A stretch of 64,000 nt of DNA. Origin: Rhinopomastus cyanomelas. Its lineage: Eukaryota > Chordata > Aves > Bucerotiformes > Rhinopomastidae. Below are positions 11,601 to 23,600 of the stretch, piece by piece. The notes beneath the pieces are model-generated. The model was given only the letters and a program-made list of their open reading frames with translations, searched no databases and was not told the DNA's origin. The stretch covers positions 434,001 to 498,000 of the forward strand of contig VXBP01003566.1 of NCBI GenBank assembly GCA_013400115.1, read 5' to 3'. Positions within the stretch are counted from its first letter, which is position 1, and each line of letters starts with the position of its first letter. The translations under genes and the position numbers were made by a program.

Positions 11601-14600
11601 CTTAAATCAGCACCTCAAGAGATTTATTAGCAAATGCTCATGGATGCCAGATTTTAAAACAAAAGGTATATCCAAGAGAGAAGAAAATACAGACTTTTCA
11701 GCTACCCACTGAGTAGCCATCGAAGTGGCTGGATCATAGTAATGAGATGCTGACGTTGCATCCGCCAAGGGAGTGCATGTCAGGAATGGACTGGGAAAAA
11801 ACCCAAGAATTCTTGTTATGCAATGACTGTTGTCAAAGTAATGAAAGTTACTGCATTTCTGAATAAAATATTTAGTCTTCAGTGCATGGCATAAGTGAAA
11901 AATCTCCCACCTCAGGAAGTAAGTTGCTGGTATCATGGGAAGGTTTCCAGAGGTCTAGATGCTCCCCAGTAGCATCTTACCCACTTGATTTACTGTCTAC
12001 TCAAACCTTAAGTTCTGTTGGTGTGGATTCTCTGCAGCTGTGAACTTCTGTAACTGAAGTGTCTGAATGTTGGAAGCTGTATACACAGCTACTGGTCATT
12101 TGTTTTATTTACTGGGGAATAGATATTTCATGCTACATCCAAAAGTAGGCAGCCTGAAAGTTTGTGATGAAAATAAGAAGTTTTGGTACTTGTTCTCCCT
12201 CAGTTAATACTTCTTTTTAAATGACAGAAAGGGCATTTTGGGATGGAGGGGAGAGAAGATTGCCCAGTTGTTGCAGAATTAGCAGTGTCTGCCATACCTA
12301 GTGGTAATAGCAGGATCTGCTTGAAATGCCCAGTGTAGAGCCACAAGGATAATGAAGGGAGAGTGGAGCATCTCCCTGTTTAGGAGAGGCTGAGGGAGCT
12401 GGATCTCTTCAGCTGTGAGGAGACTGAGGGGTGACCTCATTAATGTTTATAAATATGAAAAAGATGAGTGTCAGGAAGATGGAGCCAGGCTTTGCTCAGG
12501 GGTGCAGATGATAGGATAGGGGGCACTGGGTACGAACTGGAGCACAGGAGGTTCCATGGAGACATAAGGAAAAACTTTTATATGGTGAGGGTGACAAGAG
12601 TCCTGGCACAGGCTGCCCAGAGAGATTGTAGAGTCTCCTGCTTTGTGTGACCTGATCTGGGTGATCCTGCTCTGTTAGAGGGGTTGGATTAGATGTTCTT
12701 TAGAGATGTCTTCCAACCCTTAACATTCAGTGATTCTGTGATGATGTTCCTGTAAGAGCCAGAATATGCCTTAAAGCCCTGGTGGCTGAGCTCCTGTATA
12801 CTGCAAAGGGAGCAACTGCAGGTGTTCTGTCAGCTTAAGTTGTCACAAGTTTGATTGCTTACATTTTATAATGTTGGTGGATTTCTTTTTTAACATAAAG
12901 TTGAGATTTATCTGTAGACTGTGTTTCCAAACCTCACGTTCCCCTTATGCCACATTGCATCTCCACAGCTCTTGTGCTGAAATGAAAGTAAGAGTTCAGG
13001 CTTAGCAGTTTTGCAGAGTACTGGTGCTCTGGGTTTGATGCAAATGAACAAACCACGGTCTGTGTTTACTGCAGCTCCGCTTCACTAGGCAAAGCACACT
13101 TTATATTGGCATATAATTATGTTAGTCGGTGCTGTCAACATCAAGAATACTATTTGCTCATAAATATTGAGAAGTCTGTTGTCAGTGTATGGATTTTTAA
13201 TATAAGCCTGTTGCAAATTTAAAGATGGGAAAAGGAAAGCAAGAAAGAAACAGAAAAGAAGGGAAGAGGGGGATGTGATGAGCCACAAAGTTTGTTTTAA
13301 CAATAAACAAAATGATGCTTGCCAATTCTGTCTGAAGAAGTTGTGATTCTGATTGCAGTTGGTAGTTATTAACAGCTATTCTATAGAATTTTATCTTGGG
13401 ATTGGGTGGTATCCTCTCTTTCACAGAGCCCCTAACTGTGTTCTGTGGTGTCTGAGCTGAAACTCTTCTGGACTAGTGGCAGTAACTTGAAGTCATATCT
13501 GTAGGATATGATAAGGTTAGAGGACTGAGATGTTGATGTAGATGTTTTTGAAATCCCTTGCTACTTCCACCTGTAGGACAACTGGTTACTTATGAAAGCC
13601 CTTTGTGCAGTGGGTATGTCATTCAAAATGCAGTCAGTGCTCAGAAAACACTGAGGTTCCCAGACAGTGAGAGGGGAGCAGTACTAACAGACAACCCTTA
13701 TGGAAGTCAGGGTGAGAAGTAGTTTGACACTAGCTTGTTCCCAGTGATGAAGGAGCAGGGAAGAAAGTCTCCAGCCTGCTACTTGGTTGGTCTCAGAGTG
13801 CATTAAGTGCTCCTTGTGATTGCTGCTGTTAGTGTATGAAACTCAGGTTAGCAAAGAAGTCAGCTGGGTTAGTGGATATCCATGTTGCCCCTTGCCAGTA
13901 GCACTAGAAAAGATTTGGGCTTTCTCCTGGATTTGGCTGAGGTTTTGTTGTTTGATTGTTGTTTTTCCTTTTGTTTGTCTGGGGTTTGTTTGTTTGGTTT
14001 AGGATTGGTATGGGGTTTTTTAGGACTGTTCTGGAAAGGAATCTGCTTTAAAATGCAGATATTTATTGGAAGTTATTTAAATTAACCCAGTGTGCTACCA
14101 CAAGGAAAGGAGTGTCATTGCACACTCTATGATGTGGGAAGATGCCAGGAACTTTCTCTCACAGAACCTTAATTTTATTCTGTTATTTTATTCATTAAAT
14201 TTATTTATTTATTATTGATTAAATTATTTTGTTTATTAAATTCATTCAGGCCAAAGCCTGAAGTATAGCCATCTAAGCAGTAGAGCAAGAGGGAGAAGTT
14301 GGCATGATAATGTCAACCAGAGGTCTGCTAGTAACAAACTCCATCCAGTGTTTGCTCTGCTCTGGCATGTGATCACTCAGTCCTGTTGATCAGGTCTCAG
14401 ATGAGATTAACCAATTCATTTAGTTAATGTGCTGAAACAAAAACCCCCAGACAAAGCAGATTCAAACTCACTCACAAGTCTCAGGCTAAAACAAAGACTG
14501 GCTCGATCTGGGGAAAAAGCAAGACGTAAAAACCCCAGCACAAAGCTGCACAGAGGTTAGTCGCACGTTCTAGCATCATACATCACACATGGTAGCAGCT

Positions 14601-17600
14601 CACCATCCCTTGGGCTAAAAGCTACCAAATTCGAACTATAGTGTGATGCTACATTTGTTTTCTCAGCTTTGTAGCTTTGGAACTTTTTTTTTACTCTTTG
14701 TAGCACTGGAAAAGACACTTGGAATTTGTAGTTGGTGTGACTGTTACATCTTCTAAATTAGCTGCTTTCTTTTTGCTTCAGTGTGGAAGCCCAGCCCTAG
14801 TTAATGCTCTTGTGTTTCAAGTACATATTTCCAGGATAGAGGAGGAGAATATATTTTCAGGTTTTTTCCTATGGCTTTTGTTCTTCCTCTGAGGATAGTC
14901 TCTTCCCTTTTGCACTGGGTGTGTGCAGAACCTGAGAACTGCAGAGAGCAGCAATGTAGGGTCTGATGATTTGCACTAATAGAGCACGTAGTTTGTTTTT
15001 GTTGTCTTACCAACCACATAATAGAATAAAAGCTTAAGTGTCTTATGTTTGGAGGTGGCCTGAATTTGAATTAACGTCTGTGATTATTAATTGTGTATTT
15101 TGAAAAGCAGCTGCCTAGGTTTAAGGTTTCTCCTTTCTGTGCAGTCTGGTTTGTTCTTTTAAAATTTTTTATTAATACAATCTACCAGGTTATTTTTGCA
15201 TCTGATTGCCAAATCCAGCTGCCAGAATTGTGACACCTTTTATAGTTTTAAATACACGTAGAGGGGTGAAATATCAGGATGACTGTTGCTGGTATATTGG
15301 GATGAAGGGTAGTGAAGATACTAGACCCACAGCTATCAGTCTTTTTATTTCACCCTCTCATGGTGTTGCACCAGGTTAGCCCACGGAATTATATTCTGCC
15401 CAACTGTGCAGAAGGAAATGTCCTCCCACCCCCTGGGCGGGGGGAGAAAAGAGGTAAAGTAAACACACTTCTGGAAACTGGAACTAGAAATATTAAACTT
15501 TATTAAAGACTTTATTAAGTAGAAAACAACCCCCCAAAAAAGGGAAAGGAAATGGGGAAAAGGAAAAAAACCAAGTGTGTTCTTCCTCACTCAAATCCAT
15601 CCCTCCCCCTGCCCAGACCTGGTAACACCTAATTCCTAAGAAATGCTAAAAGCCATGGACGACGGGGTAGTAAAAATGAAAGGCTGGGAATCTCCTAGGC
15701 AGTACTTAAATATTCAGTTTAAGCATTTTCCTATACTACAGTCTGAAATTGTGGGCAAGGATGATGATAAGAGCTAACTCTTTATATGCTGGAAGAAAGT
15801 TTGATGCAGGAATACCACAAGCAAACATGATTTCACCAAATCCATAACATACCCCCATAGGTTTAAGAACTTGGAGGCTGTTGTGCTGCTGCTTGGATTG
15901 ATCATAGAATCACATAACCATTCAGGTTTGAAGAGACCTCCAAGATCTTCAGTCCAACTGTCAATCCAACCCCACCCTGCCCACTAAACCCTGTTTCTAG
16001 GGTCATATCTACCCATTTTTTAACTCCTCCAAGAATGATGACTCCACCCTCGACCCTGGGCAGCCTGTTCCAACCCCTGACCACTCTGTCAGGGAAGACA
16101 TTTTTCCGAATGTCCAATCTAACCCTCCCCTGACACAACTCGAGGCCATTTCCTCTTGTTCTATCACTAGTGACTTGGGAGAAGAGACCGACCCCTATCT
16201 TTCTACACCCTGCTGTCAGGTAGCTGTAAAGAGCAATAAAGCCTACCCTCAGCCTCTTTTTCTCCAGGCTAAACAACCTCAGTTCCCTCAACCACTCCTC
16301 ATCAGACCTGTCCTCCAGGCCCTTCACCAGCTTCTTTGTCCTTCTCTGGACCCACTCCAGCCCCTCAATGTCTTTCTTGTATCAAGGTGCCCAAAACTGA
16401 TCCCAGTAGTTGAGATGAAGGCTCACGAGTACAAGGGGTGATCGCCTCTCTAGTCCTGCTGGCTGCAGTATTGCTGATGCAGGCCAGGATGCCATTGGCC
16501 TTCTTGGCCACCTGGCCAGACTGCTGGCTCCTGTTCAGCCCCTGTCAATCAGCTCTGCCACTGAGCAGTTCTCCAGCTGCTCTGCCTCAAGCCTGGAGCA
16601 TTGCAGGGGGTTGTTGTGACCCAAGTGTAGGGTACAGCACTTGATACTAAACTCTAGCTGCAGCATAGCCATGAGGTGCCCCAAGTACTGGAGAAAGCAA
16701 GTGTTTTCATTAAACTGGGTCCCTTGTTAAGCCATGCCTTCTGTTTTGTGTGTAGTAATTTAAGTGCTTTTTAATCGCCGTTGGCAAGAATGGAGCAGGA
16801 CTGGGTTTGTTAGGTGAGTGTTCCAGCTGCGTTTCAGTGACTGTGTGTGGCCCATGTGAACATACCATTCTCCCGTCTCCAGAGCAGAGCACAAATCACA
16901 GAACATCAGGGATTGGAAGGGACCTCAAAAGACCATCTAGTCCAATCCCCCTGCCACAGCACGATCACCTAGACCAAGTCTCACAGGAACATATGCAAAG
17001 ATAAAGAGTCTGTTCTTGCCCTTCAGATATGTAGGTCATAAAGCTACTATCACAGATGGCTACGATTCAAACTGTTTGTGTCGCTCTAGTCAAACAGGGA
17101 TCCCTTACAGCTGGAGAACAGAAAGTTTGAGGAAAAAATTTTATCTACCATGAAAATTCCTCTGCTCTACACCTTGGGCAGACCAGAATGGAAATTAGAA
17201 TGTCAGTTCATTGCTTGGCTGTGATACAAACTTTTCTTGTTAGTCCCTCTCCTCATTTTACTTATGTCAAGCTCAAATGCTCCTGAAGTGGCAGCTTTGA
17301 GATTAAGTAAGTGGGCATTTTGGAGCTCAATTATGGCAATTAGTGTTCAGTCATATTGCATGTTTAAACCCAGAGTTGACACGTTAACATTTTGCCCTAG
17401 CTTGAAGAAGGGCTATTTTTGTTAGAGAAGTGAGTGTTTACGTGTTGGTCATTACAATGGAAGGCTGACTCAGTCAACGGAGCAAAGCTTGTGAGAAATG
17501 CTGCTCTTCAGGGTGACTTTATTTAACAGAAAACAAAGTCTGGAACTGAAGAAGGTTGAACAAGAGGAGAGGCAGCATATGTATATGGACTTGATATGAG

Positions 17601-20600
17601 ATTATTGCACTGTTACCCCTCGAGCAAGCAATGTTGTGCATTTTCTTTTTGTCAATCTCTGGAAGCAGCATGCTTCTGGTAGGAATAAAGACTTGGGTGT
17701 GACAAAACAGACAAGATATTGCTCTGTAAAATCTATTTAAAGCCTGACACTATGCAAACACAGCAGTGACAGAAAATGTGACTCTGTAAAGTACTTCTCT
17801 CCCTTCTTATTTATATTCATGCTACACTAGTCCTAGTGCCTACTGACTGCAGATCTGTCTGGATGCAAGCAGCACTGTAACAACCCAGCATCTTCAATGT
17901 GCAACAGGGCAGTGCTCAGTAATGGGAGTGTACCAACCCATTCATGAGGTGGATAGTGGGAAGTGAGTAGAGTGACCAGAGTGGAGACCTTAACTCGGAG
18001 CAAATGCTGGCTAGTTTGGTTTAGTAATGGTCTTTACCTGTCAGTGCTTTGTGAGGAGAAGTGTGACTTCAGCAGTTTGTAAATGAACATATTTACAAAG
18101 GAGGAGATGAGGATCTCTTTCCTGCTGGTTGTCTGAGTTAAAGTTAAGAGATAATGTAATGCTTATGGTGTCAGCTTTTCTTTAAATGCAATTTAACAAT
18201 GAACTCTTCCTCTGTGGGTTATTTTACTTATCTGCATTTTCAGCTTCTGTAAGAGTATATAGCTAGTATACATCAGATATATAGAAGAGAAGGGTCCTAG
18301 TTATTGGAGACTTGGTCATGAGAGGGACTTGAGGGCCCAATATGCAGAGCTGACCCTCATCATAGGAAAGTCTGCAGTTTACCTAGAGCCTGAATCAGAG
18401 ATATCACTAGGTTACTCCCTAACCCGGTAAGATCAGCTGACTATAACCCACTGCTGATTGTCCAGACGATGGGGAGGAAGCTGTATTCCATAGCCTGAGG
18501 GGAGTGAAGAAAGACCTTAAGGCATTAGGACGTTTGGTGAAAGACTCTGGGGCACAAATTGTATTTTCCTCATTACTTCCATCTTGGGGTGAGGACACAG
18601 GCCTGAATGGAAGGACTCAGTCCATTAATGCCTGACTATGAGAACAGGATAGCTGTTTAACATTCAAAGACCACTTCTTTGAAGCACAAAAAACCAGCAT
18701 TCCAACAGGAAATAAGTTAAGGAAGGGAGCCAGAAGACCTGCCTGGTTACACAGGGAGCTGCTAGGCAAACTGAAGAAGAAGAAGAAGAAAGGTGATGGA
18801 AGGAGGGGATGGCCACTTGGGGTCATTATAAGGCTTTGGTGAGAGAATGTAGGGATGCAACTGGAAAAGCCAAGGCCTTATTGGAATTAAACCTTGCAAG
18901 AGAGGTCAAGGGCAACAAAAAGGTCTTCAAATATATTGCAGGTAAAACTAAAACTAGAAGCAACGTAGGCCCCCTGCTGAATGAGGTGGCTGCTGTGCCC
19001 ATAGACGATACAGAGAAAGCAGAGATACTGAACACCTTCTTTGCCTCTGTCTATACTTCTGGGGGCTGTCCTGATTTATCAAGCCTCAGACAGTTGAGGC
19101 AAGAGGTGAGCCTTCCTTGGTTGATGAGGACTGGGTTAGGGATCAGTTGAGCAAACTGGATGCGCACAAATCCATGGGCCCGGGTGGGACGCACCCGCGC
19201 GTACTAAGGGAGACAGCAGAAGTCATTGCTAAGCAACTCTCCGTCATCTTTTCTAAGGTCCTGGGGATCAGGAGAGGTTCCTAGGGACTGGAGGATAGCA
19301 AATGCCACTCCAGTCTTCAAAACGGATAAGAAGGAGGACCCAGGTAACTATAGATGGTCAGCCTCACCTCCATCCCAGGAAAGGTGATGGGACAATTTGT
19401 TCTAGAGGCTGTCTCCAGGCACATTGAGGACAAGAGGGTCATTAGGGACAGTCAGCATGGCTTTACCAAGGGAAAGTCATGCTTGACCAACCTGATAGCC
19501 TTTTATGAGGGCATAACCAGGTGGATAGATGATGGCAGAGTGGTGGATGTGTTCTATCTTGACTTCAGCAAAGCATTTGACACAGTCTCCCACAGCATCC
19601 TTGCGGCCAAACTGAGGCAGTGTGATCTAGATGATTGGGTAGTGAGGTGGATGGTGAACTGACTGCAGGATAGAAGCCAGAGAGTAGTGGTCGGTGGGAC
19701 AGAGTCTAGTTGGAGGCCTGTATGTAGTGGAGTCCCCCAGAGGTTGGTGCTGGGACCAGTCCTGTTCAATCTGTTCATTGATCACTTAGATAGGGATTAG
19801 AGTGCACTGTCAGCAAGTTTGCTGATGACACAAGGCTGGGTGGTGTTGCCGACACCCCAGCAGACTGTGCTGCCATTCAGTGAGACCTGGACAGGCTGGA
19901 GAGCTGGGCAGAGAGAAATGTAATGAACTATAACAAGGGTAAGTGTAGAGTCTTGCATGTGGGCAGGAACAACCCCAGGTACCAGTATAGGTTGGGGGAT
20001 AACGTGTTGGAGAACAGTGTAGGAGAACGGGCCCTGGGGGTCCTGGTGGCCAGCAGGATGACCATGAACCAGCAATGTGCTTTTGTGGCCAAGAGGGCCA
20101 ACAGCATCCTGAATCAAAACAGAGGAATATGAAGGTATAATGTTTAAAATGTGCTTTTGTGTGTGTTGGCTAGCAGCCTTCATTAACATCAGCTAGCTTA
20201 CTCTGGCCTTCTTTTTATGTTACACTTCTCCCTCTAGATATGCATTAGTCATTGTTTCTGCACAGTAGCATTTTTTCCCCTGCAGCAGTAATTTCATTGC
20301 AAGATTTAATTTAGTCTCCAGCTAACTGTTCCAAACTTCTGCCTCCACTGTGGCACAGGGTGTTCAAAATCTGTGATAACTCTGGCTGTGATTTTTCCGT
20401 TTCTCTCTTCTGCCATCTTTACACCAAAATCCTGATACAGAGCACAGCATCCCCTTGCTTGCTGCAAGCTTGAGCAAACAGTCTGTTTACAGCCCATCTT
20501 TTGGGGTAAAATCCACACTTCACCCACTGAAATGGAATCAAAAGAGCTACTTGCATGGTCATGTTAAGTTTTAGTTATGCAGTGAGTTTGGTTTAGGCAA

Positions 20601-23600
20601 TGCTAAAGGTATGTGCTAGTTGATTGCAGTAGCTGGTAAGGATTTTTAAGAGTCTTGTGCTGCTAAAATTCTTTAAACTTTTAATACTTGACATTGTTTC
20701 AGTCTGTATTTTCTGGTTTAGGAAGGACAAAATACTTTGGATAATAACATGCTGGGCTGATGTACCCAGCACACCCAGTTGCAGATCACTTCCGTGTGGA
20801 GTAGTGGTGTTCATCAGTGCAACTTTGCTTCCATCACTGTGTTATTTAAAAGCCAGCTCACACAAATAAAGGACTCAAGCTTTAATGAAGGGAAGATAAA
20901 GCCTAAATAAAATGCCCTGGCATATACCATGCCAGAAAAGAAACTTCAGTTTATTGGAGTCTGACACAGATCTTTCCATTCATCCTTTGACTCACCTTCA
21001 GGCATGTTTCCCAGTGGATGTCAGGCAACCGTGGTAGAGGTGCTGGACGTGCAGGTTGGCTGGTAGCATTGGCCCCTTTGTGACATTTTTGTTCAATGGT
21101 CTCAATCATCTTCAAGAAGGCATCTCTAATGAGTTGCTTCATTGACAGATGTGATACCTCTCAGTTCTGTGGCATGTCAAAGACAACATTTTGAAATCTG
21201 CATGAGCTTTGATGTCATACTTCATCAAGAGAATGAGAATTTGCCTCTGTTGCTACAGAAGTCTTGCTAAATTCTGCTTCAGTTCAGCACATTTCCCAGT
21301 TGTATGCAACTCAGTCCATTGTAATGAGAATTCTGGGTTAAAAAGCTGTATCTGCTCGCAGAAGTGGAGCAGACCTGTGCCACAAAAATGTAGTGTTCAG
21401 GTAGTCTGAGGATTTCCTGTGCCTTGTAACCAGTGTCCCTGGGGTAGTCTTATGCAAGTGTTCAGAAGATTAGCAGTGCTTTAGTACAGGGTGGGATGGC
21501 AGAGAAGAAACCGCATGTATCATGAACACGGCAAGGGTTTTGTTCTGTTTTACATTCCTAGGAAAGTACATTTGGTACCTTATTCAGGAGAGCCTGTGTT
21601 CTGTGGCAGCTTAACAAGAGTGAATTCCTGCAAGTGATGCTGAACTTGAGCATCTAGTATATTTACTGCTTTTTCTGAGTATGTGAACTGAAATGCATGG
21701 GATCTGCATTTATATAACCAAATTTTGTTTTACTGTTTCAAGGCAACTTTGTGTGGTTCATGCCCCACTTATCTCCTTTATTCTTTTTTCTTCTCTCGCT
21801 GTAGATTCACCAAGTTGAAGAGCCTTAACCTTTCCAATAATAATTTAGGAGACTTTCCAGTGGCAGTCTGCAGTATCCCAACTCTGACTGAACTCAACGT
21901 GTCCTGCAACGCCCTCAGAAGTGTTCCAGCAGTTGTAGGCGAGATGCAAAAGCAAGTACTTCCTTAAAACTTAATGTACAGACCCTGATAATACGAGACT
22001 GCTTGTTGCCCTTGACTTTGTACATAGTTTAAACTTGGTATGTTTCATCAGAGTGAGCTGGCTTAGAGATATGTATGGAAGCAGGTGTGACCTGTGGATT
22101 GAGGGGGGCATTGAGCCTTGAAGCTCTTACAGTCCCTGGTATTTGACACAAGGGTCATCTTTTAGGGTGAAGAAAAGCTTTAAACCTTCTTGCTTTTGTG
22201 CTTCAGCTACCACACAAGTTGCAATTCTGGAGATGTTAGACCACAGGACAAAATACAACTTCCTAATCCAGTCTGCTTCTCAGAGCTGCCAAAGCTTTCA
22301 CTTATTTGGTCGATATCTTCTGTAGCAGATGTTGAAGTATTATTCCTTAATGTTTTTATTTCTTCTGCCCTTTTGTATGTTTTATGTCACAGTAACTACA
22401 GAAGATTTGCGTGCTTACAGGAGGAGGTAGTGATTTGAGAGGTCACTCACTTTCTTCACTCTCCCTTCCCCTCCTCTGCTTTTAATAGCTTGCAGACATT
22501 TTTGCTGGATGGCAACTTTCTCCAGTCCCTTCCTGGTGAATTGGAGCATATGCACCAGCTCAGCTACATGAGTCTGTCCTTCAATGAGTTCACCGTCATT
22601 CCGGGGGTGCTGGAGAAGCTGACTGCCATGGATAAGCTCTGTATGTCAGGAAATTGCGTGGAGGTCCTGGACCTCCAGGTGTTGAAAAGGATGCCTCACA
22701 TTAAACACATTGATCTGAGGTAAGTATTTGGAAAAGGAGAGGAAAAATTAGTGAGTTTAAATGATTGGTGTTGAAACAGTTCTCTTGGGCTGTCAGAATA
22801 GTCCCTGGGTAGGAATCTCTTGTGCTGGTGCATTGACCTGTGTTTCTGGTGTTACCATGTAACTCACAGCACCTGTGTGTCTTAGCACTCTTCTTTACAA
22901 AGCAGAGCCTGAGGCATGGGTTATTCCTGCAACTCTTGTTGCTGCAGTGTTAATGTTATTAACATAAATGATAGTCCCTGACCCAGAACCTTCCCCATGT
23001 GTGAGATGAAGAAAAGAGCACTGAAGATGAGAGGACAAGTACAGATAGTTTAGCAGATCTTGTTATGTTAAAAAGCCTAGTCCACCATGAGTAATGTTAT
23101 TTTACTGCTGCCCTCAGCAGAGTCTGAAGGGAAGTGGCTCTGCTGTGACATGGTTCTTTATTCTTAGTGTTCAGGGAAGCCAGATTCTGCAGTCTGCTGC
23201 TCAGTTCAGAGCTTGATGCATGAGGTCCCAATAATGATGAATTTTGGAACCATTTAGTTCAGTTTGTTAAGGTAAACCTGAGTTTGGCGTACTGATATGT
23301 TGCTGTCAGACCTTGCAATCAAGGAAGCACCACTGTAAGTTAAGAAAACAGCTGAAATAGTTGGATGGATTCCGAAGGTTATTAAAATAAGTCTGTAGGT
23401 ATATTAAAAGCAAGTAAATAAATACACTGGCCTCAGAGCAGAGAATGCTGTGATTGAGCTAGCCATGACCTCCAGCATAGTGTAGTTCCAGCTGTCTCAT
23501 TATCTGCCCCATCCTTTCTGCGCTGAGCATCGCAGAGCAGTTCTTTTTAAGGCTGCCCAGAATAATGAAGGTCAAACATGTTTGTAAACTGTACTTGCAG

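Larger units (their letters stand above)
8671..21804 (+). other. PHLPP1: PHLPP1 intron, 13.1 kb
   Basis: This is the longest complete intron in the window. It holds CR1 copies at 10187-10690, 12328-12738, 15901-16660, 16891-16992 and 18297-20127, a candidate LTR at 15364-15849 and a TTTA-rich microsatellite at 14163-14248. Other stretches (8671-10186, 10691-12327, 12739-15363, 16993-18296, 20128-21804) show nothing I can name. Confidence 0.8.

Noticed and set aside
21956..21957. GT donor for window exon 2
   Set aside because: It would add four bases and shift the frame; the GC donor at 21952 keeps it.
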